64,000 bases of DNA. Source: Candidatus Phosphoribacter baldrii. Its GTDB lineage: Bacteria; Actinomycetota; Actinomycetes; Actinomycetales; Dermatophilaceae. A program made the translations under genes and the position numbers. The DNA lies in assembly GCA_016704565.1 (NCBI GenBank), contig JADIZV010000001.1, positions 930,001-994,000 on the forward strand, in the 5' to 3' direction. The notes beneath the pieces are model-generated. The model was not told the origin of the DNA, did not search any database, and was given only the letters and a program-made list of their open reading frames with translations. The first letter of the stretch is position 1. The number at the start of each line of letters is the position of its first letter. Positions 1-8,028 of the stretch are shown one piece after another.

Positions 1-132
1 ACGGCCGGTGACGATGAACGCCTCGTTGGGCCCGGCCACCTTGTAGCGCGAGGCGATGAGCACCGCGACGACCACGAGGAGGATGACCAGCCCGACGACG
101 GCAACAAGCGCGACGGGAACTTGACTGAACAT
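1..132 (-). CDS. Flotillin/SPFH-domain protein, N-terminal part (runs off left edge)
   Basis: The reverse-strand frame from the ATG at 132 leaves the window after 44 residues. It shows one N-terminal hydrophobic helix (about residues 5-28) followed by RYKVAGPNEAFIVTGR, which resembles the conserved entry to the SPFH domain of flotillins. These are membrane-anchored scaffold proteins of ordered membrane domains. The gene lies 30 bp downstream of an NfeD gene, the usual partner (yuaF-floT arrangement), which supports the call. A GAAAGG ribosome-binding site precedes the ATG. Most of the protein is outside the window, so domain content beyond residue 44 cannot be judged. Confidence 0.75.
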   Translation of the reverse strand, partial: MFSQVPVALVAVVGLVILLVVVAVLIASRYKVAGPNEAFIVTGR

Positions 133-162
133 GGACTGCGCCTTTCGGGCGGACGTGCGGGC

Positions 163-684
163 TCAGGAGAGCACGCGGTCTTGTGGGGTGATCACGAGCG
201 GTCGAACGACGACCGCCGTGGGCGATAGGACGGAGGTGACCTGTATGCCGGTTCCAGTGGCCAACGGTTGTTCGCATCGCGCGTTGAGGCGCGTGAGATG
301 GCCGGCCACCCGCACGCTGACCATGCCCATGCCGTCCCGGGGGATTGCCTCGACAACATGACCTTGGCGGCCGACGAGGGCATCCGAGCGGACCGTCGTG
401 TCCCCCTCGCCGGACTGCAGGGAGCGGGTCAGAGCGCGGGCGGCATACCCCATGCCGACCCCGGCGCCCACGCCGGCGACGGTGGCGGTGGTGGAGTTGC
501 CCGACGTGCCTTCGACGAGCGCGCCGACGAAGCCGAGCGCGGACAGGAAGGCCGCGACGACGGCGCCAGAGAAGAGGTCGTTGTCGATCCAGTCGAACAA
601 CGCTCCATGGACCTCACCCACGATGAGAGAGATCACCAGCAGCGCCAGACCGACGCCGCCGATGACAAGGAATGCGGTCAGCAT
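163..684 (-). CDS. NfeD-like membrane protein
   Basis: 173 residues. Hydrophobic segments near residues 1-24, 37-58 and 66-85 are followed by a soluble C-terminal domain (about 95-173) with the VGRQGHVVEAI and GTGIQVTSV patterns of the NfeD OB-fold. NfeD proteins of this short type pair with flotillins and are thought to help membrane-domain organisation; the next gene on the same strand is a flotillin, which fits. An AGGAGG site sits just before the ATG at 684. The protein lacks the ClpP-like protease domain of long NfeD proteins. Confidence 0.8.
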   Translation of the reverse strand: MLTAFLVIGGVGLALLVISLIVGEVHGALFDWIDNDLFSGAVVAAFLSALGFVGALVEGTSGNSTTATVAGVGAGVGMGYAARALTRSLQSGEGDTTVRSDALVGRQGHVVEAIPRDGMGMVSVRVAGHLTRLNARCEQPLATGTGIQVTSVLSPTAVVVRPLVITPQDRVLS

Positions 685-795
685 GGCCCTCCTGTCCCGA
701 CCTGGTGCTTGGACGGAAGAGGTGCGGATCCGGTTCCGGTCGGTGGGTCGGGGCCGGGAGGCGGCTGTTGCCGACGGGTCTGGCAGCGTGGCGGC

Positions 796-2085
796 CTAGG
801 GCCGGGCGACCTCGGCGTTGTCGGCGGTGCCTGCGGCCTCGGCCTCGGCTGCGGCCGCTCGGCGGACGAGCGGCATGACGGTCAGACCTTGGACCGCGAT
901 GGTGAAGAGCACCACGACATAGGTGGCGGTCACGAGGGTCGTGCGATAAGGGCTCGGGGGCAGGCCCAAGCTGAGGCTGATCGCGATGCCGCCGCGCAGC
1001 CCGCCCCAGGTCAGGACACGGACGGTCCATGGTCCGTAGCCGTCCTTGCGTCGGACCAAGGCCATCGGAGCGGCCACGCTGAGGAACCGGGCGACCAAGG
1101 CGACGACGATCATCAGCACGCCCGCCAGGACGTTGGCCCCGACGATCGGGGTGAGCAGCACGTCCAGGCCGATGAAGGCGAACAACAAGATGTTGAGCAC
1201 CTCATCGAGCGTCTCCCAGAACCCTTCGATCCGCTCGCGGGTGCCGTAGGAGAACGCCCGCTCCTTGCCTGCGGACATCACCAGACCAGCCACGACCATT
1301 GCGAGCGGACCGCTGAGGCCCAGCTCGGCGGCGAGCACATACCCACCGATGACCGCAGCAAGGGTTAGCAGGATCTCGACCGAAACCGCGTCGATCGAAC
1401 GACACAACAGGTAGGTGACCCAGCCCAGCACGAAACCGAACGCGATCCCCCCGAGGGCCTCCTGGACGAAGACGATGAGCGCGCCGGTGAGGCTGGCGTC
1501 CGCGTGGACCCCGCCAACTCCGGCGGCGGCTGCGATGACGATGAAGAAAACGACGCCGACGCCGTCGTTGAACAGGCTCTCACCGGCGATCAGGGTCTCG
1601 ATCTTCTTGGGGACCTTGGCGCGTTTGAGCATGTCGAGCACCGCGACCGGGTCTGTCGGCGACAGCAGCGCCCCGAACAACAGCGCCCAGATGAAGGGCA
1701 CGTCCAGACCAACGAGATGGAACACGCCCCACGACGCGAAACCGATAAGGATGGTGCTGATCGCGGTGCTCACCCCGGCAAAGGTGAGGATGCCCGCCTT
1801 GAGTCGCACCATGAACTCGGCGTCCAGGCTCATCGCCCCGGCGAACAACAGCAGGCTGAGGATCCCGTTGAGCACGAAGGCGGTGAAGTCGAGCGTCTCC
1901 CACAGTTGGGTGGCCTGTTGTTTGACCCCGAACGTCCACCCAGCGGTGTCCAGCACGATGAGCAGGATCGAGGCCGCGGCGCCTGCGAGGGTGACCGCGA
2001 CCGTGCTGGGCAGTTTGACCCATCGCTCGTTCGCCCAGGCCAGCAGCGCAGACAGCGTCAACAACACGGCAAAGGCAGTCAGCAC
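796..2085 (-). CDS. Na+/H+ antiporter, CPA1 (NhaP-type) family
   Basis: 429 residues with about 12 predicted membrane helices. The CPA1 hallmarks are visible: LFGALLSPTDPVAVLDML in the middle and GESLFNDGVGVVFF shortly after, where the ND pair carries the ion-binding aspartate. The family exchanges cytoplasmic Na+ (or K+) for protons at the plasma membrane in pH and salt homeostasis. Length fits the short bacterial CPA1 members; no large C-terminal regulatory domain is present. The start is a GTG at 2085 preceded by TACAGT-N6, so the mRNA is probably leaderless. It may be followed by the NfeD/flotillin genes on the same strand after a 111-bp gap. Confidence 0.88.
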   Translation of the reverse strand: MLTAFAVLLTLSALLAWANERWVKLPSTVAVTLAGAAASILLIVLDTAGWTFGVKQQATQLWETLDFTAFVLNGILSLLLFAGAMSLDAEFMVRLKAGILTFAGVSTAISTILIGFASWGVFHLVGLDVPFIWALLFGALLSPTDPVAVLDMLKRAKVPKKIETLIAGESLFNDGVGVVFFIVIAAAAGVGGVHADASLTGALIVFVQEALGGIAFGFVLGWVTYLLCRSIDAVSVEILLTLAAVIGGYVLAAELGLSGPLAMVVAGLVMSAGKERAFSYGTRERIEGFWETLDEVLNILLFAFIGLDVLLTPIVGANVLAGVLMIVVALVARFLSVAAPMALVRRKDGYGPWTVRVLTWGGLRGGIAISLSLGLPPSPYRTTLVTATYVVVLFTIAVQGLTVMPLVRRAAAAEAEAAGTADNAEVARP

Positions 2086-2091
2086 CCATCA

Positions 2092-2097
2092 ACTGTA
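2092..2097 (-). promoter_or_regulatory. Leaderless -10 element of the antiporter gene
   Basis: Reading the minus strand, TACAGT is followed by six bases (TGATGG) and then the GTG start at 2085. This TANNNT-N6-start geometry is the common leaderless promoter layout in actinobacteria. No Shine-Dalgarno sequence is present. Confidence 0.55.
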
Positions 2098-2172
2098 CGA
2101 GCCTCACGCGCAAGACCGCGTATGCCGTCCGCCACCGTCCGGGTCCGATCGCGCCAGCGACGGTGGACCCGA

Positions 2173-3279
2173 TCAGAAGACCCGCGGCAGGTGACCCGGG
2201 GCACCCGTCTCCGCGGGGCTGCCTTCGGCGTAGTGAATGACGCCCGCCTGCGGGTCCAGGCGGATGGTCAGCAGGGTCCGCCACTGCTCGGTCGGCGGAC
2301 GGGTCGGGTCCTCGACGACGCAGATGGGCGCGGCCGATCCGCCCGCTCCGCACAGCCGCCTGGCCAGGTCGGGGAGCACGGCCCGGGCCAGGTCGCCGGA
2401 CGGATCGTTGGCCATGACCGTCTGGAGATAGGCAAACCGGCCCCTGGTCGTGCTGGTCGCCTCACTCACCTCGCCCGCCGCGAGGCCCGGGTCGAGGAAG
2501 TGGTTGGTGTGCGGCAGCCACCCGTCGTCGTCCGGCCGGACGGCCGCCACACCCGCGGGTGAGATCTCGATTGCCGCCGCAGCGCACTGGCCGGGCCCGG
2601 TCGCGACGACGGTGATGACCGACGAGGCACCGACCTTGGCGGACCGAGCCAGCTCGATCGCCTCGTCGACGGTGGACGCCTCGTCGAGGATCCGCCGGAC
2701 GATCGCATGCAGCGGGACCCCGCCGTCGATGGTGTCGGTGATGTGGTCGAGGAAGTTGAAGTGGACCGCGAGGCCGCGGTCGTTGATGCCGATCTTGGCA
2801 AGCATCCCCGGCTCGGCGAAGGTCTTCACCCATCCGCCGCCGTCGGTCGTGAACCGCCACATCACGCCGTCGGGCGTGAGCCGTGGCGCCCAGTCCCACG
2901 TCTGCGTCGACAGCACCGGGGCATCCAGGCCCGGCCTCGTCGGCGGCACTCGCACCAGCGTCGAACACTCGCTCATCGGCAGCAGTTCGGCGGCGAGCAC
3001 TTCGGTCCGCGAGTTGAGCAGCAGGACTGAGCGGGACGGCATACCGGCACCCGCGGCGACCGCGTCGATCTCGGCAGACAGGTGCGGTGCCCACTCACGC
3101 AGGGCCGCGTCGCACCCGGCGACGGTGTGCGCGACGGTCCCGTCCGGGATTCCCAAGTCGCGGAAGAACTCGACGTATGCCGTTGCCGCAGTGGCGATCT
3201 CCGCCGCGAACCGGCGTCCGAGCGCCTCGCCACGCTCCCGTCCGGTGAGCGCACCCGAGTCGAACTCGTGGACCTTCAC
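2173..3279 (-). CDS. C45-family autoproteolytic acyltransferase/peptidase
   Basis: 368 residues from a GTG at 3279. The protein resembles the acyl-CoA:6-aminopenicillanate acyltransferase (AAT, peptidase C45) family: an N-terminal helical pro-segment, then PMSECSTLV around residue 105, where the cysteine is the expected autocleavage site and N-terminal nucleophile, then TQTWDW and the beta-rich Ntn-hydrolase core. Members cleave or transfer amide-linked acyl groups; the substrate here is unknown. The start overlaps the stop of the upstream DinB gene by 4 bp (GTGA), so the pair is probably translationally coupled. The longer upstream-open frame is shadow coding. Confidence 0.75.
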   Translation of the reverse strand: MKVHEFDSGALTGRERGEALGRRFAAEIATAATAYVEFFRDLGIPDGTVAHTVAGCDAALREWAPHLSAEIDAVAAGAGMPSRSVLLLNSRTEVLAAELLPMSECSTLVRVPPTRPGLDAPVLSTQTWDWAPRLTPDGVMWRFTTDGGGWVKTFAEPGMLAKIGINDRGLAVHFNFLDHITDTIDGGVPLHAIVRRILDEASTVDEAIELARSAKVGASSVITVVATGPGQCAAAAIEISPAGVAAVRPDDDGWLPHTNHFLDPGLAAGEVSEATSTTRGRFAYLQTVMANDPSGDLARAVLPDLARRLCGAGGSAAPICVVEDPTRPPTEQWRTLLTIRLDPQAGVIHYAEGSPAETGAPGHLPRVF

Positions 3280-3836
3280 CCGCGGCGCCGTTCGGCCAAA
3301 CCACGCAGGTAGGCCACCTGCCCGGCGTGCTGGGTGATGTCGTTGACGACCGACACGAGCCGGACTGCGGCGGTCACCGGCGGGTCCCAGCGCCGGTCGA
3401 CGATGCGGGCGAAGTCGGCTTCGGTGAGCCCCTCCACGATCCGCACCGTCTCGGCATGGACCGCCGCGTGGTATGCCGCGAGGAGACTCCCGTCGGTCAC
3501 CGAGAAGGCCCCAACCTCCCGACTGGACTGGCCGAAGCCGATCGAGCGGGCGGCATACGGGAGGTTGAACTTGTCGGCGAATCCCCCTGTGGCCCAAACC
3601 TGTTCGGTCTCGGCGACGCCCGCGAGGTGATCGTCCTGGACTCTGGTGAGGTGCCAAACGAGCCAGCCGATCGAGTTGGCGTCAGGGTCCGGTCGCCACA
3701 GGAGCTCGTCAGGGCGCAGGCCGTCGAGCAGGCCGGGGATCGCCTCGGCCACTCGCCCGAACGCATCGACGAGCAGCGCGCGGGCGAGGGTGAGGTCACC
3801 GTCGGCTGGGCCTACGGCCGAAGAGCTGTCGGTCAT
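3276..3836 (-). CDS. DinB/DUF664-family protein (putative mycothiol-dependent enzyme)
   Basis: 186 residues. The four-helix DinB/DUF664 fold is indicated by SIGWLVWHLTRVQDDH near residue 60 and NDITQHAGQVAYLRG near the C-terminus; the histidines in these two blocks are the likely metal ligands. Actinobacterial members include mycothiol S-transferases, so a thiol-dependent detoxification role is plausible but not shown. The stop overlaps the start of the C45 acyltransferase by 4 bp. The start is the ATG at 3836. Confidence 0.72.
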   Translation of the reverse strand: MTDSSSAVGPADGDLTLARALLVDAFGRVAEAIPGLLDGLRPDELLWRPDPDANSIGWLVWHLTRVQDDHLAGVAETEQVWATGGFADKFNLPYAARSIGFGQSSREVGAFSVTDGSLLAAYHAAVHAETVRIVEGLTEADFARIVDRRWDPPVTAAVRLVSVVNDITQHAGQVAYLRGLAERRRG

Positions 3837-3910
3837 AGGCCCAGCCTGCCACGGCTGCTTTGCTGTGGCGCAACGCCTTCCTGCGGCTCGCGGGCGAGGG
3901 CCGCTCAGGG

Positions 3911-4801
3911 CTACTGCGCGGCCCGGGACAGCTCGCGCTGATAGCCGGCCCGAGCGAGCATCCCGAACCCGACGAACCCGGCGAGCACCCAGACGATGTG
4001 CAGCCAGGTGCTGCCCTCCGGGTGGGCGCCGAAGGCGAGGACGTCCTGCGCGGGCGCGATGGCGCCCCAGACGAGTTGGCCGAAGTGGTAGGTCGGCAGA
4101 TAGGGCGCGACCTTGGCCAGCACCTCGGGCAGCTGATCGAGCGGGAAGAAGAAGCCAGAGAGGAACGACAGCGGCAGGAAGACCAAGTTGCCGATGGCAG
4201 AGGCGGCCTTGGGCCGGAACCAATAGGCCAGCGCGAAGCCCATCGTCGAGAACGCCACGGTGCCGGCCATGAGCACGCCAACCGTCTGGGCAAGGCGAAG
4301 CCCGTCGAAGGGGACCTTGCCAGCGAACGCGGCCACCGCCCAGGTCCCGAGCAGAATGAGCGCGCAAAACGCAAGGGAGCCAACGACTTTGGCGACGAAG
4401 TAGGCCCAGAATGGCATCGGCGTCGCGCGCATCCGACGCAGCCACCCCTTGCCCCGCTCCTCGGCCACCCCGACTCCGAAGGTGAAGATGGCCAGGCTGA
4501 CCACGCCATAGGCCGACATCGAGGCAAACATCATTGCGCCCACGTCGGTCCCGCCTGGAAGCACCTCCCCTGCGTTCGGCAGCCCGAACATCGTGTAGAG
4601 GATGATCGGGACGGCAACGACGCCGACGACGTATTCGGGCACCCGGGCGCTGGAACGCAGCTCCGCGCGAAGCTGCGCGGCGAGCGTGCCGAGAGCACCC
4701 GGCATACGGGCGGCTTCGGGGGACAGGCGGCGGGAGGTGAGGTCACCGCGGTCTGCGGCTGCCTCGCCGGTCAGGTATGCCGTCTGGCTGGCGGTGCTCA
4801 T
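3911..4801 (-). CDS. ABC-2 type exporter, permease subunit
   Basis: 296 residues with a cytoplasmic N-terminus of about 50 residues and six predicted membrane helices (from VVGVVAVPIILYTMFGL to the helix at about 268-287). The EERGKGWLRRMRATPM loop and FLSGFFFPL are typical of ABC-2 (DrrB/YadH-like) permeases. It forms the channel for the ATPase encoded just upstream, whose stop codon overlaps this ATG by 4 bp. The substrate is unknown. The adjacent divergent two-component system of the DesK/LiaS type is often found beside such exporters and may control it. Confidence 0.85.
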   Translation of the reverse strand: MSTASQTAYLTGEAAADRGDLTSRRLSPEAARMPGALGTLAAQLRAELRSSARVPEYVVGVVAVPIILYTMFGLPNAGEVLPGGTDVGAMMFASMSAYGVVSLAIFTFGVGVAEERGKGWLRRMRATPMPFWAYFVAKVVGSLAFCALILLGTWAVAAFAGKVPFDGLRLAQTVGVLMAGTVAFSTMGFALAYWFRPKAASAIGNLVFLPLSFLSGFFFPLDQLPEVLAKVAPYLPTYHFGQLVWGAIAPAQDVLAFGAHPEGSTWLHIVWVLAGFVGFGMLARAGYQRELSRAAQ

Positions 4802-5883
4802 GATGCGGACTCCGTCGGGTCGCTGGGGTCGGCAGCGGCGCCGACAAGGTGGATGAAGGCGGTCTCCAGATCGGTGTCCGACACAGTGAGCTCTTCGACT
4901 CGGTGACCTGCGCCGAAGAGGCGGGCGAGCAAAGCCTCGGGTGTCGAGGTCTGGATGACGAGCATCGGGTGGGCGTCCTCACGGGACTCGCCAGCGGCCA
5001 GCTCGACGTGCCTCACTCCGGGCAGCGCAGCCAGGGCGGCCGCGTTGAGGTCGGTGACGAGCCGGACCGTGCGGGCCGCGACGGTCGCCTTGATCTCGGC
5101 AGGGGTGCCGTCGGCGACCACCCTGCCGTGGTTGATGACGACGACTCGGTCGGCGAGCGCGTCGGCTTCGGCAAGGTTGTGGGTCGAGAAGAGGATCGTC
5201 TTGCCTTGGGCGGCCAGGCCGCGCACCTGCTCCCAGAAGAGGTGCCGAGCGGCGACGTCGAGGGCCGCAGTGGGCTCATCGAGGAAGAGCAGATCCGGGT
5301 CGCCGGCGATGGCGAGAGCGAAGTTGAGCCGCTGCTGTTGACCACCGGAGAGCTGACCCACCCGGTTGTCGCGCTTCTCCAGCAGGTCGGCGCGGCGCAG
5401 GATGTCCTCGACGCCGAGCGCATAGGGGTAGTAGTGGCGGACCAGGTCGACGGCCTCGGCCACGGTGAGGGTCTCAGGTGCGTGGCTCTCCTGGAGCATC
5501 GCGCCGACCCGCGCCCGGGTGGCCTTGGCGTTGGGGTCGGCGCCGAAGACCCGGATTGAGCCGTGGGTCGGCGTGCGCAGGCCCAGGAGCATCTCGATGG
5601 TCGTCGACTTGCCCGCGCCGTTGGGGCCGAGGATGGCGACGATGTCGCCCTCCCCGATGGTGAGGCTGAGGGAGTCGACGGCGACGAGATCGCCGTAACG
5701 CTTGGTGAGGCCAGCGGCCTGGATGACGGCGGGCGTGGGTGCCGAACCCTCGGCTGGCGTCGCGGCGGCTGTCGTCGCGGAGGCTGTCGTCGTCGGCGTC
5801 TCCCGGCGGCTGGGGACGGAGGTCGTGGTCACGTCATCGACGGTAGGTCCGCAGCCGCCGCCGGGGTGAGTGCCGGTCGTCAT
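4798..5883 (-). CDS. ABC-2 type exporter, ATP-binding subunit
   Basis: 361 residues if started at the ATG at 5883; a GTG three codons upstream at 5892 is possible. After an unusual Thr/Ala-rich tail of about 50 residues come Walker A (GPNGAGKST), Q-loop (MLQESHAP), signature (LSGGQQQR), Walker B (LLFLDEPT) and the switch histidine (STHN). It hydrolyses ATP to drive the permease encoded directly downstream (ATGA overlap). The Thr/Ala extension is probably disordered. The gene is divergent from the histidine-kinase gene, with about 60 bp between the starts. Confidence 0.87.
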   Translation of the reverse strand: MTTGTHPGGGCGPTVDDVTTTSVPSRRETPTTTASATTAAATPAEGSAPTPAVIQAAGLTKRYGDLVAVDSLSLTIGEGDIVAILGPNGAGKSTTIEMLLGLRTPTHGSIRVFGADPNAKATRARVGAMLQESHAPETLTVAEAVDLVRHYYPYALGVEDILRRADLLEKRDNRVGQLSGGQQQRLNFALAIAGDPDLLFLDEPTAALDVAARHLFWEQVRGLAAQGKTILFSTHNLAEADALADRVVVINHGRVVADGTPAEIKATVAARTVRLVTDLNAAALAALPGVRHVELAAGESREDAHPMLVIQTSTPEALLARLFGAGHRVEELTVSDTDLETAFIHLVGAAADPSDPTESAS

Positions 5884-5932
5884 GACCTGCACCCATGACG
5901 AGTGGCACGGGTGCCCGGTGGTCCGGCCCCCC

Positions 5933-5938
5933 TACGCT
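5933..5938 (+). promoter_or_regulatory. Leaderless -10 element of the histidine-kinase gene
   Basis: TACGCT followed by seven bases (CGCACTC) and the ATG at 5946. No ribosome-binding site is visible, so a leaderless transcript is likely. Confidence 0.5.
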
Positions 5939-5945
5939 CGCACTC

Positions 5946-7202
5946 ATGAAGGAGCGACGGTTCGAGCCGTTGGGCTTGGCCAGCGCCGCGCTTGCCTGGC
6001 TCGCGATCGGTGTCGTCGAGGTCATCGGCTTGTCCGGCCGGGCGGGCGGGTGGTGGTGGACGGCATACCTGGCCTATGGGGCGGCATACCTCTGGGTGGT
6101 CCTCGTGGCACCCGGCGAACGGTGGCCGCGCGAGGAACGCATCGTCGCGGTCGGGTTGGTGGCCCCGCTGGGGGTCGCGGTAGTCGTTCTCTCCCGATCG
6201 CAAGGCTTCACGGCGATCGCGCTCGTGATGACGGCGATTGTGGTCGGACAGTTGATGTCGGGACGCGTTGCGGTGGCGCTGATCGTCGTGCAGACCGTTG
6301 CCGTCGTGCTGTTGATGTGGGCGACCATCGCCAAGGACGGCGCCAACTATGCCCTCTCGACCGGCGTGGCCTTCCTGGCGTTCCAGTCGTTTGCGCTTCT
6401 TCTGGTCGTGTCGATGCGGGCGACCGACGAAGCGCGCAAAGAGGCCGACCGCGCCCGGGCCGAGACTGAGGCGGCCAACGCGGCCTTGCGGGCGGCCCAG
6501 GCTGAGCTCGCGGCAACGAGTCGCGCTCAGGAGCGGCTGCGGATCGCGCGCGACCTGCATGACGTGGTGGGTCACCAGCTCACCGCACTGTCGGTCAACC
6601 TCCAGGTTGCGTCCTACACCGCCACGGGGGCGGGCAAGGAGCAGATCGAGGTATGCCGTTCCGTCGCCTCCGACCTGCTGCGTGACGTCCGTGACGTGGT
6701 GAGTCAGCTGCGGGAAAATCCCCGTGTTGGAACGGATTTCGCGACCGAATTGCGGATGATCGGTTCGTCGGTGCCGACGCCGGAAGTCACCGTCGACGTC
6801 GCCGACGACTTGCCGTCGCTGAGCGGCGCCGAAGCAGACGTGGTCCGTCGATGTGTCCAGGAGATCGTCACGAATGCGGTGCGCCACAGCGGCGCCCAGT
6901 CGGTGTGGATCGCCGTCGAGGAGTTGGACGGCGTCGTCAGTGTGACCGCCCGCGACGACGGCCGAGGCGGGTCCGTTGGGGCCGGGGCTGGTGACGGGAT
7001 CGTGCCCGGTCACGGGTTGACCGGGATGGTCGAGCGGTTCGAGGCGATGGGTGGTTCTGTGGCGTGGTCTGCTCGGCCTGGGCAGGGGTTCACCCTCCAG
7101 GCCTCCCTGCCGATCGGCGGCGCAGGGGTAGGCGCAGCAGGGGTGGGCGGCGCAGGGGTGGGCGGCGCAGGGGTGGGTGCGGCAGGAGAGGCTCACGGGT
7201 GA
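5946..7202 (+). CDS. Sensor histidine kinase, NarL-partner (HisKA_3) type
   Basis: 418 residues. Five to six membrane helices span about residues 10-155, then a coiled-coil (about 158-200), the HisKA_3 dimerisation block with phospho-acceptor H205 in ARDLHDVVGHQLTALS, and a HATPase domain (QEIVTNAVRHS, DDGRG, GHGLTGM). There is no large extracellular sensor domain, as in DesK/LiaS-like kinases that read membrane state. It ends in a Gly/Ala/Val-rich tail encoded by 15-bp tandem repeats. Its TGA overlaps the response-regulator GTG by 4 bp. It is divergent from the ABC exporter and likely regulates it. Confidence 0.88.
   Translation: MKERRFEPLGLASAALAWLAIGVVEVIGLSGRAGGWWWTAYLAYGAAYLWVVLVAPGERWPREERIVAVGLVAPLGVAVVVLSRSQGFTAIALVMTAIVVGQLMSGRVAVALIVVQTVAVVLLMWATIAKDGANYALSTGVAFLAFQSFALLLVVSMRATDEARKEADRARAETEAANAALRAAQAELAATSRAQERLRIARDLHDVVGHQLTALSVNLQVASYTATGAGKEQIEVCRSVASDLLRDVRDVVSQLRENPRVGTDFATELRMIGSSVPTPEVTVDVADDLPSLSGAEADVVRRCVQEIVTNAVRHSGAQSVWIAVEELDGVVSVTARDDGRGGSVGAGAGDGIVPGHGLTGMVERFEAMGGSVAWSARPGQGFTLQASLPIGGAGVGAAGVGGAGVGGAGVGAAGEAHG
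7116..7190 (+). repeat. In-frame 15-bp tandem repeats in the kinase C-terminus
   Basis: About five imperfect copies of a GGCGCAGGGGTGG-like 15-bp unit encode a GGAGV/GAAGV pattern after the HATPase domain. The unit is a multiple of three, so copy-number change would keep the frame. It looks like a length-variable linker with no catalytic role. Confidence 0.6.
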
Positions 7203-7852
7203 GCGTCCGGGTGGTTGTCGTCGACGACCAGACCTTGGTGCGCCAGGGGATCGTCGGGCTGCTGGGCTTGTCGGGTGAGGTCGAGGTGGTCGGCCAGGCC
7301 AGCGACGGGGCCGAGGGCCTGGAGATCATCGAACGGCTGGCGCCCGAGGTGGTCCTGCTCGACCTGCGGATGCCGGTGTTGGATGGCCTCGGCGTGTTAC
7401 AGAGGCTGGCGGCCTCGGAAAACCGGACGCCGGTGCTCGTCCTGACGACTTTCCCCGACGACGACGCGCTGATCGCGGCAATGCGGGCCGGGGCGAGGGG
7501 CTATCTGCTCAAGGACGTGAGCCTCGATCAGCTTGTCGAGGCAATCGTCACGCTCGCCGCGGGCGGCACGTTGATCCAGCCGTCGGTGACCGAGGCCCTG
7601 GTTCGACACCTGGCCGGCACCTCGGCGGACGTCGACCCGTCGGGATTGGCGCCGGAGCCGCTCACCCCCAGAGAGACCGAGGTGTTGCGGCTGCTGTCGG
7701 GGGGCTACTCCAACCGCGAGATCGCCGAAGCGATGTTCCTGGCCGAAGGAACCGTCAAGAACCATGTGTCGGCCGTGCTGCTCAAGTTGGGCGTTCGGGA
7801 CCGAACCCGCGCCGTGCTGCGTGGCCTGGAACTAGGCCTCATCCAGCGCTGA
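7199..7852 (+). CDS. Response regulator, NarL/LuxR family
   Basis: 217 residues. Receiver domain residues 1-120 with acidic DD at 9-10, phospho-acceptor D55 in VVLLDLRMP and the LLKDVS lysine region; C-terminal LuxR helix-turn-helix (LTPRETEVLRLLSGGYSNREIA, then GTVKNHV). It is activated by the kinase whose stop codon it overlaps (GTGA). A GTG start at 7199 fits the overlap. The nearby divergent ABC exporter is the likely target. A 40-bp palindrome begins 42 bp after its stop and may act as terminator. Confidence 0.9.
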   Translation: MSVRVVVVDDQTLVRQGIVGLLGLSGEVEVVGQASDGAEGLEIIERLAPEVVLLDLRMPVLDGLGVLQRLAASENRTPVLVLTTFPDDDALIAAMRAGARGYLLKDVSLDQLVEAIVTLAAGGTLIQPSVTEALVRHLAGTSADVDPSGLAPEPLTPRETEVLRLLSGGYSNREIAEAMFLAEGTVKNHVSAVLLKLGVRDRTRAVLRGLELGLIQR

Positions 7853-7894
7853 CCGGCGCCGGTTCGCTTGCCCCAAGCCGCGGCAACCGCCTTC

Positions 7895-7934
7895 GTGGAG
7901 TGTTGGCCACACCGGAGTGTGGCTAACACTCCAC
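7895..7934. repeat. 40-bp palindrome, copy R1
   Basis: First of four related 40-bp imperfect palindromes with outer arms GTGGAGTG/CACTCCAC and inner GGCCACAC/GTGTGGCT. It lies between the convergent response-regulator and DUF559 genes, where it could serve as a bidirectional terminator. It differs from R2-R4 at several central bases. Confidence 0.8.
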
Positions 7935-7988
7935 GGTCCCTGTGTCGGCGATCGCGCCGTGGCGTGGTTCTCGTTCGGTCGCCAGTGT

Positions 7989-8028
7989 GTGGAGTGCTAG
8001 CCACAGCAGGGTGTGGCTAGCACTCCAC
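7989..8028. repeat. 40-bp palindrome, copy R2 (contains the DUF559 stop codon)
   Basis: Outer arms GTGGAGTGCTAGCCAC and GTGGCTAGCACTCCAC are perfect 16-bp inverted repeats around an 8-base centre. The minus-strand gene at 8017-9105 terminates inside it: the codons GTG GAG TGC TAG of the palindrome supply its last residues (VEC) and its stop. TGAT follows the right arm, as it also does in R3 and R4. Confidence 0.85.

Noticed and set aside
268..1368. Long plus-strand open frame opposite NfeD and the antiporter
   Set aside because: Arg/Gly/Asp-rich composition without domains; an antisense shadow of the real minus-strand genes, common in high-GC DNA. The same applies to 20748-22826 opposite SulP and 24713-26425 opposite the penicillin-binding protein.
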